A program made the position numbers and the translations under genes. From assembly GCF_023343835.1 (NCBI RefSeq), contig NC_064433.1, forward strand, positions 138,163,957 through 138,227,956: a DNA stretch of 64,000 nucleotides, read 5' to 3'. Of the stretch, positions 30,057 through 41,795 are shown piece after piece; position 1 is the first letter of the stretch; each line of letters begins with the position of its first letter. The stretch comes from Lagopus muta. Lineage: Eukaryota > Chordata > Aves > Galliformes > Phasianidae. The notes beneath the pieces were generated by a model. The model did not search any database. It was not told where the DNA came from and was given only the letters and a program-made list of their open reading frames with translations.

Positions 30057-30553
30057 CACAGAATCACAGAATGGCCCGGGTGGAAGGGACCTCAAGGATC
30101 ATGAATCTCCAACCCCCTGCCACAGGCAGGGCCACCAACCTCCCCTTTAATACTAGACCAGGCTGCTCAGGGCCCCATCCAATCTGGCCTTGAACACCTC
30201 CAGGGACGGGGCATCCACAACCTCCCTGGGCAGCCTTTTCCAGCACCTCACCACTTTCTCTGTAAAGAACTTCCCCCTCACATCCAACCTAAATCTCCCC
30301 TTCTTTAACTTAAAACCATTTTCCCTTGTCCTGCAGTTACCTACCCTTTCAAAGAGTTGATTCCCCTCCTGTTTTAGGTTCCCTTTAGGTACTGAAAGGC
30401 TGCAATGAGGTCACCCCGCAGCCTTCTTTTCTCCAGGCTGTACAAGCCCAGCTCCCTCAGCCAGTCTTCGTAGGGGAGGTGCTCCAGTCCTCTGATCATC
30501 CCAAAATGGCTTTGAACATCTCCAGGGATGGGGCATGCAAGGCTGCACCTGGC
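30057..30553 (-). mobile_element. CR1 LINE 3' fragment with an apparent second piece joined
   Basis: It opens cacagaatcacagaatggcc and ggtggaagggacctcaagga (reverse complement of the CR1 end). It continues through ggctgctcagggccccatcc, ccagggacggggcatccaca and ttctccaggctgtacaagcc to ctccagtcctctgatcatcc at about 30499. The remaining 50 bp (tggctttgaacatctccagg, gatggggcatgcaa) repeat the vocabulary already passed at 30187-30214. This suggests a second CR1 scrap or an internal rearrangement. Confidence 0.9.
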
Positions 30554-31219
30554 CTTAGCTTTCACAGTTTATCATCCCATACACACTTCTTCTTTTGTGA
30601 TTTATGTGTATTTTTTCCCCACATCAAACTGCTCTGTTTGATGCTCACTGTTTGACTTGCTTTGGAATTAAATAATGAAGGTACCATATGATAGAACAGT
30701 TGAAAGAAGGAAAAAATACATCCGTACCAACAGCTTATGTTATAAAAATGGTAATTACCAGAACGTCTGGTATTAAATGAAACAGCTTCTTCAACTGAAA
30801 ACAGGCAAGCGGCTTTTACAGTGCATATACACACTAATGTTTGTAGTCACTCGTGTTGTTTATGATTACCATAAAAAGTAATGAATATTAAAAATATATT
30901 TTTTTTATGATGATGAACAGAAATTAACCAGTACTTTACTGAGGATTCATATTAAGGATTTGCATATGTTTTGCATCTCTTGCGGGGATATGGAAAGTAC
31001 CACACCAGGTAGACAGTGGACTTTCTAATTTCCTTATAGAAATTCATTAACTTACTAACTTCCACCACTTCCTGCAAGATAGCTGTGTTCAGTTGCACTC
31101 ATATTACAAATGAGGAAGTGAAATACCAAGAAAGGAAGTGGTTTAACTGTATTATGCAGGAATTCTGCTTGTGAAACTGAATCCTAGCATCTTTAGTCAC
31201 CACAGTAAGCAGTCATCCA

Positions 31220-31895
31220 CAGGGACCTTGAAGGCTGTAGAGGGATGACAGAGATCTCATGGAGTTCAACAAGTCGAAGTGCTGAGTCCTGTATCCAGAC
31301 AGGAGCAATTCCTGGAACCACGACATGCTGGGACCACCCAGCTGGAAAGCAGCTCTGCAAAGAAGGACCTGAGGTTGTGGCAGAGACCCCCCTCTTCTCT
31401 GTGCTGCTAAGGTTGCATCTGGAGAACTACTGGGACTCCGGTACAAGAGAGACCTTGACATACTGGAAACAGTGCAATGGAGGGTCACCAAGATGGTTGG
31501 AGAATGGAGTGAGGAAAGGCTGAGAGGGCTGAAGCTCTTCAGCCTGGAGGAGACTCAGGGATCTCATCAATGTAACTAAATACCTGAAGGGAGGATGCCA
31601 AGAGCATGGAGCCAGGCTCCTTTCAGGGGTGCCAAGTGCCAGAACAAGCAGCAGTGGGCACAGACTGCAATACAGTTTAGTTCAGAGTTCCCTCTGAAGA
31701 GCACGCAGCATTTCTGTGCTGTGTGGGTGCTGGAGCACTGGCACAGGCTGCCCAGAGGCTGTAGATTCTCCTCCTTGGAGGCCTCCTAAAGCTGCCTGGC
31801 TGTAGGCCCGGGCCCCATGCTCTGGTGGCCCTGATGATGAGGGGATGGGCCGAAGGGACACAGAGGGCCCTGCCAGCCTCAGCCTTCCAGTGAGT
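31220..31895 (+). mobile_element. Diverged CR1 LINE fragment (ORF2 C-terminal to 3' region)
   Basis: Phrases of CR1 occur in order: agggaccttgaaggctgtag, tcatggagttcaacaag, ctctgcaaagaaggacctgagg (split), ggagggtcaccaagatggtt, ctcttcagcctggaggagac, acctgaagggaggatgcc, ggcacaggctgcccagaggc. The element has no intact 3' terminus and is heavily mutated. Confidence 0.85.
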
Positions 31896-32518
31896 CTACA
31901 GGCTTAAGTTTTGCAACTAGAATTTTTGTTGTGACGTTAACCTTTTGTATTTCCTTACTGGTTATCTACACCAAATATTCTAAAGTTTCACAGAAATCAC
32001 TGGTTCTGGTATTATGCTGCATGTTATAAGATAAAATTCTTTAAGTAGTATAAATATTATGCTTACTGTATTACTTACACAACAAAATATATTCCTAATT
32101 TCTTATGTTTCAGAAGAGTTCAACCACTAAGTTTAGTTGCCCACATATATGTGTGTTTTGAAAAAAAAATTGTTATTTGCAAGCCTATTTGCATTAATTT
32201 TGTCCTCTTTCTATTCCTGGTCTTTCAAGGGAAGTGAGAAGCTTTCTGTCTCTGTCAGTTCAAGGAGGTGGGCCTTCTGCTTACTCAGGAGTTTAACAGA
32301 ACAGCATTTCCCCCAAGGAAGTAACAGAAAAGATGCAGTTTTATTTTAGCTGGTTTTACTTTTATGTTCTCTTTTGCCTCAAGGTTGTGAAATGAAATAA
32401 AATAAAATAGTCCGTAAATGAGGACTTCTTGAATATTCAGTAGAGTCTAATAAGTATACATTTAGATACCAAATACATTATTTTAAAGTGTTCTGTGAAA
32501 ATGTATCTCCTGAGCTCT

Positions 32519-33030
32519 GGTAAGGCTGCATCTTGAGTACTGTGTTCAGTTTTGGGCCCCTCTCTACAAGAAAGACATTGGGGCCCTGGAACATGTTCAG
32601 AGAAGGGCAGTGAAGTTGTGCGGGGTCTGGAGCACAGATCTTATGGGGAGCAGCAGAGGGAGCTGGGATTCTTCAGCCTAGAGAAGAGGAGGATCAGGGA
32701 AGACCTCATTGTTCTCTACAATTACCTGAAAGGAGGTTATAGGAAAGTGGAAATCAGCTTCTTCTCCTGGGTAACAGTGATAGGACGAGAGGGAATGGCC
32801 TCAAGTTGCATCAGGGTTCAGGTTTGATATTACAAAAAGCTTCTTATCTGGGAAAGCAGCCAGGCAATGGAACAGGATGCCCAGGGAGGTGGTTGAGTCA
32901 CTGTCCCTGGACTTGTACAAGAAACATTTAGGTGTGGTACTAAGAAACATGGTTTAGTGGGCAACATTTGTGGTGGATGGTTGGGCTAGATAATCTTAGA
33001 GGTCTTTTCCAACCTTAATGATTCCATGAT
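32519..33030 (+). mobile_element. CR1 LINE fragment with 3' end
   Basis: It starts ggtaaggctgcatcttgagt, actgtgttcagttttgggcc. It continues gagaagaggaggatcaggga, gaacaggatgcccagggagg and tggttgagtcactgtccctg, and ends cttttccaaccttaatgatt ccatgat. This tail defines a CR1 subtype different from the copy at 27322 and like that at 58395. Confidence 0.93.
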
Positions 33031-34926
33031 TTACACAACTCTGTAATGTACTCTGCGTTTTCTATGTGCCATTCTTGTACAAATTAATTACATTTGCTGA
33101 TTTTTCTTTGCAGGAAGGTTGAAGATGGAGGACTTTATGATAACTCACACAGAATGGTCTTGGGTATTTTTGTAAAAAAAAACAAAAAACCACCACCACT
33201 CCAACTTTGGAATTTAATAGAATACATTCTTTGTTCAAATCCCTCCTTCTTTCTTATGGAGAGCTTGCACTGGTTAACATTTAGAGTTTTATTTAGTTGC
33301 CATACATACTTGTCTAGTGCCATTTGAGACGCCCAAGAGTATTCTTGCCTGTTGCCAACTGCTGCAGGAAAATGGTACAAGCTTATATAGGTTCCCTGCC
33401 ACTGTACAGAGCTAACGTATCTCTGAATAACAGCCTTGTTAGGTTGCATTAAGAATCTACATTCTGACAAATAGGCCCTTCTTGAATATCATTTACATTG
33501 ATGAGCCTGGTCACACAGGGACTTCTTCACATTTTATCTGGAACTGATTCCCTTAAAACAACCTGTATTTGTAGGAGTTTGTCGTGCAAATTCATGCTGT
33601 CCAAGTACAAAAGGACAAACTAATTCTGACATTATTCATCATTCATTTTATTTTGGAAATCTGTGAACTGCGGTGAAAATGTAGCATCTCTTTAGATGCC
33701 ATGTATTTATTTTAGCAACGGTGAGAAACTTTCTATAATTTCCTTAGTGTAAATAGAATCTGACTCATCATCTTCAGAGACGAGTTCAAAGTTTAGGTTT
33801 ACTTCCTGGGTTTTTTTACACTTAAGACCATGACTGAGCACTGCACCACTTGACTTACTTTGTTCATTCTTTTGTGGATTTTTTTCTATCTTCACCTTTC
33901 TTCCATAAGACCAACTGTTCTGTTGTGTTTGCTCCTAAAACAGTGTGGCAAATCAACATTACTCTTTCTGGTGGAAGTTACTGGGAGAAGCAGCTGAATT
34001 CTTTTTGTAAAAAGTTAATTTAATAAACATAGAAGCATTAAAGCCCAAGTGCTAAAATTAAATTTGCATAGTATGTGAGGCCTCTCAGAGCACAAAGACC
34101 AGAAAATTAATAGCAGCAGTAGCTGCTTACATGGAAAGAAAGCCATGAGTGGAAAAAGAGCAAACTGAAAGTTCTTTGTCCTCCTTTCCAGCCCTCAGTT
34201 CTCAGAATTTTGTTTGGCAAGGAAAGCAGGGAATCTGTCTGACTTTCAAATAATTACTGACGTATTACTCCATTGCAGGCAAGTAGCAAAGAGCAGCTGC
34301 TTATTGCAGCCGGAGCCAAACTCTCCCTTTGCCATCCCCCATTTCTTCCTGCCTTCCCTGGAGAAAACTATCTCGCTGTTAAGTAAACTAGGATTGGTTT
34401 GCAAGATATATTAAGATTACATTAGAAAAATATTTACTTACATATGAAGGAGCCTTTTAAAAAATCTTCATTGCTTAGGAAACAATGTGATTTAGTGGGT
34501 AAAAAATAAAAACAGATTTGTTACCCTGCAGTTGTAAAGCTGCCGTCTTTTACGAGCCTGGGAAGAGTGACCTTATTCATTGTGAGTTTTTGCCAGTTCT
34601 GCCTCCACGCAACTAATTCTTCTCCTGATTCATGGTGGGACTTATCTGGGCCATGTTTAAAGAGGTCTGCTGCCTGACAGTAAAGGAGTTGATTATGATT
34701 TTTGGCTTATTGACAACCTGTCCTTCACTTTTCAACATTCCTTACAAGGTTTAACTGAAAATCAAGATTTCTTGAGAGAGAAAATACCTGTTAAAAACAA
34801 ACAACCAAACAAAAAATCCAACAAGAACCACAACAACAACCTGTAAGAAATGGATATCAAACCATTTCAATTTGTACTGAGCCTAAAGCACTGCAATAAA
34901 AAGGTCCTTCAGCGTTCTTGTCTTCC

Positions 34927-34954
34927 AATAAATAAATAAATAAATAAATAAATA
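34927..34954. repeat. (AATA)n microsatellite, seven units
   Basis: Seven perfect AATA units followed by atctgc. Confidence 0.95.
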
Positions 34955-35081
34955 ATCTGCAACGTTACCTGAACACTGAAAGTTCATTTCTCCAGTTATG
35001 GTCCACACTGAAGATGAATATAAAACTGAATTCCCAAGCACTTTTATTCATTAACAAACTTCCATCAGAAAAAAAAAAGAA

Positions 35082-35110
35082 GTGTGTGTATGTGTGTGTG
35101 TGTGTGTGTA
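35082..35110. repeat. (TG)n microsatellite
   Basis: A TG-dinucleotide run interrupted once by TATG, preceded by an A-tract. Confidence 0.9.
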
Positions 35111-36837
35111 GGAGTGTTGCTCAAGTTTCTCTTTATGCAATTCACATGATGACTCCCTGAATTCCTCCTGATACTTCATTAGAGATGCTGTCTTCCTCCC
35201 TTGTTAAGCACTAGTGAGTAGTTGCTGTGTTCCGCCCTGCTGTGCAGCGGTGGAGGAAGCAACCTGTCCGTGTTACTCTGTGCTCTGTGCTACGTTGAGA
35301 TGTAAGGAATGCTAATGACTGTGTGAAAATTTCATCTCTCGCATCCAGAAGGATACTGCAGGGTGCTGCATATTGCAGCTCTTGGAATTCATGGCTGCAG
35401 CTGTGGAGTGTATGCAACTGAGCATGATAAATCACACCAAACAAATCTTTCTACATTAAGAATATCTTTACAGTTACTGTGTACTATTCTGTTTTGCACT
35501 TGGGTGGAAGCTTGAAGAAATATATTAGGTAATATTTATTTAAGTGTTAAATGAAATAACAAATAAATCCATGACATGACTGCATTTACACGGATCTGGA
35601 ATTGATAAATCATCTGATTTTCCAATTCCATAATCTGGAAATCTTTCCACGGGGAAAGAAAAACACGTATTGAAGTGAAAAATGTCATATCCTCTTACAA
35701 AGAGAACAAACAAAAGTCTTGAGAAAGATGAAGAGTATGACACGTCTATTTCTAAGCCTGGCAAGTATTCTTGAAACCCTCAACCTGAGATTAGCTGCTA
35801 TGTTTGAGGGTTTAAGTCTACTCATTTCAGAAAGAACGTGCTTCTGTCCTAACTGTGGTTTAATCAAGCAATCATAGCTCCATCTTTTTGTTAAAGAAGA
35901 TGGTGTCTGGTGTTTTTCTTCATGAAACAGAGTAAAAAGACAGGCAGTTTACATTACGAGGTTTCTCTAGCTAGCATAGTATGAAAGGAGCCATCTTGTG
36001 GTTGTCTATTCTGCAAACAAAATGTTGCTACAGTATTGCCTTGAAAAGCTGAAGTTACCTCTATAGTTCTATGCTATATATACAGAACTACCTCTATAGT
36101 TCCGTGACAATTTTTCTTCTACCTGTTTAGAAATGTTGCATTTTGAGTAAAACTGTTTTCACTCAATCTTTTTCATTCCATCAGATTTCTTATTCTACCA
36201 GGCGTTCAATCTAGCCAAACAGAATTAAACTTTGTATGTTCATTCTACGTCCTCTATTAGTCAACCCACACCAATATTTACCAGTCCTCTGAGTTCTTAC
36301 ACCCTTTAATTTGAACTCTAAGTTCTGCTTTAAACTGCAGTCAATCGTATCTCTGAAATACGACTCTCTTAGTAGAACTGATTCCTAAGTAAGTGACAAA
36401 TTATTATTTTTTTAATAATATCCATTAAGATGTAATCTTTGGGAACTATGTGTATTCCAGATGCAAAACTGAAACAAACCAACCTTCAGATTTGACCTGG
36501 GGAGACAACATTTGATAATCAGTCTGATAAATGATAAATCAGTCTGATTTCTTGGCCTTTTTGATAATACACAATGACACTTGGATTAATCTTCACAATC
36601 CTGAGCAGATATAGGTAAATCTATTTCATATATATTAGCTCACTGATGTTTGTATTAGTTTAGTTATATCTATTTAAAAAATCCCCTAGATAACTCAGAA
36701 GTTATGTATAAATAACAAGCCTAAATCATAACTCCTGAAGTTCCTAAAGTGGAACATTTTTAGACAAAAATCTGATTTCTTTAGAATTGTTTTAATTAAT
36801 TCATTAATAACAGTAAAATTAAAAGTCTAATTCAAAT

Positions 36838-37610
36838 TTTTGGACGCTAACAATTTTATGTCCTTCTTATATTGTAGCACCCAAACCTGCCCCCAGTGCT
36901 GGAGGCGAGGCCACCCACCGCAGAGCACAGTGAGACAACGCCTCCCCTCGCCCAGTGGCAGTGCTGGGCCTGCTGCCTGCCAGGGCACTGTGGACCCTTT
37001 GCCTGCCAGGGCACACTGCTGGCTCACATTCAACTTGCCACAGCCCCCATATCACTTTGCATGGGGCTGCTCTCCATCTTCTTGTCTTTAGTCCGTGCTT
37101 AGATCCGATGTTGCCTCATCCCAGATGCAGAATCCAGCTCTTGCTCTTGTGGAATTTCATGCAGTTGGTGATTGCCCAGCTCTCCAATGTACCAAGATCT
37201 CTCTGCAGAGCTTCTCTGCCCTCAAGGGAGTCAACAGCTCCTTCTCGATGCCATCTGCAAGCTTATTTAGTATACCTTCAAGAAACATATCCAAGTAATT
37301 AATAGAAACATTGAATAGAATTGGACTTAAAATGGAGCCGTGTGAAGCCCACCGCTGACAGACGTAGCCCAACCCATCAGCCAACTATTCACCTGTCATG
37401 ATATGTTTTTGCCTAGCTGTATGCTGGACATGTTGTCCATCAGGATACTGTGAGAAACAGTATTGAAAGCTTTGCTGTCATCCAAAAATATTGCACAGAA
37501 TGTCATCCTTTCGTTGATTGGATCTCCTTTAGTAAAGTGAGCCTCTGTGTATTTCTGAAGACAACCACGGCAGTGATCAAGGTTCACAGACTGACCTCTG
37601 TCTCTGCGTA
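36838..37610 (-). mobile_element. Degraded CR1 LINE carrying reverse-transcriptase remnants
   Basis: Minus-strand frames carry scraps of CR1 ORF2 in the right order. LDDSKAFNTVSHSILMD (RT motif A region, usual form FSKAFDTVSH) is at about 37440-37500. HGSILSPILFNVSINYLD (motif B region) and LNKLADG (motif C region, with the catalytic FADD degraded) lie at about 37250-37345. SQQCALA and LQYKKDIKLL (thumb region) lie at about 36840-37030. The pieces are in different frames with stops, so the element is dead. It is truncated before the 3' UTR. Confidence 0.9.
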
Positions 37611-38299
37611 TTTGAGTGGGACTTGAAAATTCATTTTTTATGCATTTCTATGATAATATGGATTTACTTCAGTAAAACTGAAGTCAGACTTAAGTACCAG
37701 GCTGATGTAATTATACAGTTTCTTTGATATTAAGAAGGATGAAAGTCAAGAACTTTTACAATTATGGTATATTGTGGAGGAGAATAAATACTCATTCCAA
37801 GAATCATGGAATATAATGAATTTAAAACAGGATCAATTGTGAAAACAGACCTCTGAGAGACTTATGTGTCCTCATTTAACAACAGAACTGAATTTAGTTT
37901 ATTAGAATTATTTGGATTCAACTTCCAGAAATTTCTTGTTGGGGAATTTTGTAGTCAGATATATTTTTAGTTTGAGTTTTTCTACAGAGGTCAGTATTTC
38001 CACATCAATAAACAAGAAGTAGGGTAAGATTTTCCCTGGGTATAAAAAAATCACTTCTGTCTACTGCTAAGGAGGCTTACAGCAGATCAATCATAATGGT
38101 ACCTTCATAAATTTTATGCATGCTTTCTCTTCTGCTAGTTGGGATTTCGTTGATTCTACAACCAGAAATTGTCTTATTCAAATGGCAAGGAAAGAACTAG
38201 AAGGATCTGAAGGAGAATATTGCAATACCCTCATCAATAGTAAACTACTGGCCTACTAAAAATGAAATGAAATCCTTTTGGTACCTTCTCCTTTCTCCT

Positions 38300-38590
38300 A
38301 TGAAGAAGGGTTGAGAGAACTGGGCTAGCTTAGCTTGGAGAAGAGAAGGCTCCGGAGAGACCTCAGTGTGGCCTTCCAGTACTTGAAGGGAACATATGAA
38401 CAGGAGGGGGTACGACTGTTTACATGGGTTGATACATGGGTGAGATAGGACAAGGGGGAATGATTTTAAACCGAGACAGAGAAGGTTTAGGTTGGATATT
38501 AGGAGAAAGTTTTCCACTCAGAGGATGGTGATGCACTGCAACAGGTTGCCCAAGGAGGTTGTGGATGCCCCATCTGTGGGGCAGGCATCT
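38300..38590 (+). mobile_element. CR1 LINE fragment, 3' truncated
   Basis: It begins ctatgaagaagggttgagag and reads in parallel with the copy at 27322 (gagaaggctccggagagacc, cagtacttgaagggaacata, caacaggttgcccaaggagg). It stops abruptly at ccccatctgtgg, before the 3' terminal repeats. Confidence 0.93.
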
Positions 38591-39825
38591 TGTGCCTGTT
38601 TTCACTTTCTGTCACTTACTTTTCCTTCCTCTTTTTATAAAACCTTAATCTGAAGAAGCATGGCATTTTTTATTTATTTTTTTTAACTTTTTTTGTAGAT
38701 GGTAGACATCATTTGAAACAGCTGAACACTGCTGGAAGCCTGTTGAACAGCCTCACTTCTTGCAGACGTCAGCTTGTTCTTCACCGGTGTCGTCTCTTCT
38801 ATAGTAGCTGAGTTCTAGTTCAGATCTAATCGGAGTTGTGTTTTCATTGACCTCCCCAAAATAAACAGAACCAAACTGAAATACTGCTTTGTTCATTAGA
38901 TTGGGAATTTTATTAGATAAACCTTTACCAGTGATAACTGCTTGTCTGGACTGAAGAAATGGCTACTTCCCAATTTCAGCTATGTTGTCTTTTACTGTGG
39001 AAACTTTGCCTTATGTGCAACTTCAGAACATTCTTCCTGTATCTGCTAGGAATGTTAGAATAATTTCTGAAATCATACAATTCTGAGCAGAAATTACCAA
39101 TACTGGCCTTAAAGCCTTTAGCAGTGTAAAACAGGAGGTTTACCTGTAAGATCCCCATGTAATAGTATTTATTCTAGCAGATGTCTCACCTTCCAGCTGT
39201 AGTAGCGACGTACTTAACAGTGAAATTCAGTACCCTCACATGCTGATATTCTTTTCACTGACCATACTTTCTCTAACAAATACACTGATATTTTAGGGGG
39301 AAAAGAAGATGTGCTGCCATTCTGAAGATGTTTGTGAAATTAGCCTTAGCAGGCTTTCTGGAGCATCTTACACAGAAGCTTAAATCACAGCCATTATTTA
39401 TACCAACATTAAGTAATTGTGTAACCCAAAGGAATGGCAATTTGTTATTTTAAGCAATCAGACAGGGCATAAGAGACTTTCTGATACCACATGATGGCAT
39501 GATTTAATGCTGAAATCTTTAGTCATACCATGTTTAAAAATGATAGATAGTGGATATTGAGCTCAATGTCTAAGATGAATTATCTCTTTTGAAACAGTTT
39601 TTTTTTCCCCCATGTGGGAAATAATTGTTTGCCTACAACAGTAAGCAGATGGATTACCACACTTGCAAAACAGCCTTAACTTTCAAGTTTTGGAGAAGCT
39701 GATGAAATATCCAAATAATTAAGATACCAGCTTGCATTATAACATGTCAAGTTTGCTTCATTTGTTCTTATAGATTTTCCTGGATAAGATTTATATGTGC
39801 AGATTAAAAAATGCTTCATGCTACT

Positions 39826-39853
39826 ATTGAGAGTAGCTTATTGAGAGTAGCTG
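39826..39853 (+). repeat. 14-bp tandem duplication
   Basis: attgagagtagctt then attgagagtagctg, adjacent, one mismatch. Confidence 0.85.
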
Positions 39854-41753
39854 AAATCCTCTTCAAATAGCAGTTAAGTTTCTTAAAAACTTTATTGTGT
39901 CTGGAACTAGGTCCATATCCACTAGGAAAATAAAGAGGAAGACTGCTGGGTTTCCATAGTTTTCCAGTGTTTGTAAGGCTAAATATTATTTATGTGAATT
40001 ACTCGACTGCTACAAAAGCTATGAGTATGGAAACGTGTAAAGAAAAGCTTACATGTTTCTGTGATACTTGAACCACAAAAAATGTTTGATATTAAAACTG
40101 TAATGTACTCTTGAAGTGTATTACCACTGTAAAAATGAACAAAAAGTTACAAAAATGTATGAATTGTTGTATGTTTGGGAAACACTTTGGGTTTTTTTCT
40201 CAATGAAATGCTAGGGAAAGAAGCCTGTCAGTGCAGGGGAGACCTTTGGCTCAAACAACTCCAAGTATTAATGCTGGGAGAAAAAGAAAAGAAAAAAAAA
40301 AAGAAATGGAAGGAATTCCAGGCAGTTGTAATACATATAGTTGTAGAAAGTAATAGTTCATTGCTTCCTATGAGTGTAACAGTACGTGAAATTTTGGCAA
40401 AATAAGGCAACATTTATTAACTTGTTTTCTCAGCTTAATGCAATTTATGATTAGTATTCAAGTTTCATAGATTGAAACCTGAACGCAGTGTTCACCTGCA
40501 TGTTGGAATCAGGTTGGAACAGTTTTTCTTTAAGAAAAAAACATATTTTCTGTTTTTTTTTGGTGTGTGCAACCTCGAACTCGTGGATTTCCACCGTCTC
40601 ACCAGATGACTGCTGTCACTATTTTCCAAAGGAATAACAACGCTGCCATTTTCTTCCTGTTCTATAGAACATTTCTGCTGCATTTTGTAGAGAATAATTA
40701 AGGTAAGTAATGATTAACATTCACCTCACTGAAGCTCAGGTTACAGCCTATTAGTTTTGCAAGTGTGAATGGTGCTTTTTCCCCCAGTATTACTGTTGGC
40801 TATTTTGCATGGTCCCAGCTGAACATATCGGCAGTTTGGGATTCCTGTCTGAACAGATTCACTATGTGGACACTCTTCTTCCCCATGTTCAGTTTTCTTT
40901 TGTCTGGCTAGCACTACCATGGTAAAGGTGAACCTTTACCCACTCTTGAGGCAGGCAAAGAGAAAGTCAGCTATTTTTAAGTGCTTATTCTAGCTGGGGA
41001 TTCCCCCTAACCCCAGCTGCTCTGTATATGTGTCAAGGCACCTTATGGGTTTAAAAACATCCAAAGCTGGATGTTGCAGTGCGCCACGTCACAATGTCTT
41101 AATCTGTTTGTAGAATAAGTGTGTAAATTTTTTGATGGTGCCAAAGTGAAGAATGAAGTTCTTCCTTTGTAAAACAAAAGACATGGCAAAGACAGCATAA
41201 AATGGCACTACTGTTGGTGGTTTTAAAGGTTCTTGAATAAAACTGTTGAGATGTCTGACCTCAGAAGTTAAAGTTACATATGTACCCTGTGTATTTAAAC
41301 CTTATTTTGGAATATGAATGCTTTCCAAAGTATATAAAGCTTGATACAAAAAAATAAAGTGTATTTAAACTTTTCAATTTTGGGGTAAAAAGCTTTATGA
41401 ACTACAATGAACTCAGAAATTCACCGGGGAATTTCAAGGATAATTGGGGATCAGGTCTACAGTAGAGCTGCCGAAGGCAACTTTAGTTGGCAGACAGTTC
41501 AGGAATGAGCACTGTGCTAGAATCTCAAATTAATGGGATGTCTTCTGGAAATGAGAGCCAGGAAAGAAAATCCTACTGATTATTTGAGTCTAACTTTCTG
41601 TTTCTCACCTCCGGCCACCTGCCTGGACTGCTCTGAATAAATATGAGAGATCTGCCAGGGCAAATCTTGCATAAGATGTTCCATGATTCTAGTTTAATCC
41701 ATCACTCTAGATTGGGGATGTACTTGGCTATTTCCAAGATCTGTTGGATGTAG

Positions 41754-41795
41754 TTGTTTTTTTTTGTTTTGTTTTATTTTGTTTTTTTTCCCCCC
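41754..41795 (+). repeat. T-rich (TTTTG)-like tract
   Basis: A T-run with interspersed ttttgttttgttttattttg, followed by a C-run (cccccc). This is low-complexity sequence. Confidence 0.85.

Noticed and set aside
37157-37587. Apparent reverse-transcriptase gene
   Set aside because: The RT motifs are scattered over frames with stops and a degraded catalytic motif. It is a dead CR1 LINE, not a retron, a virus or a gene.
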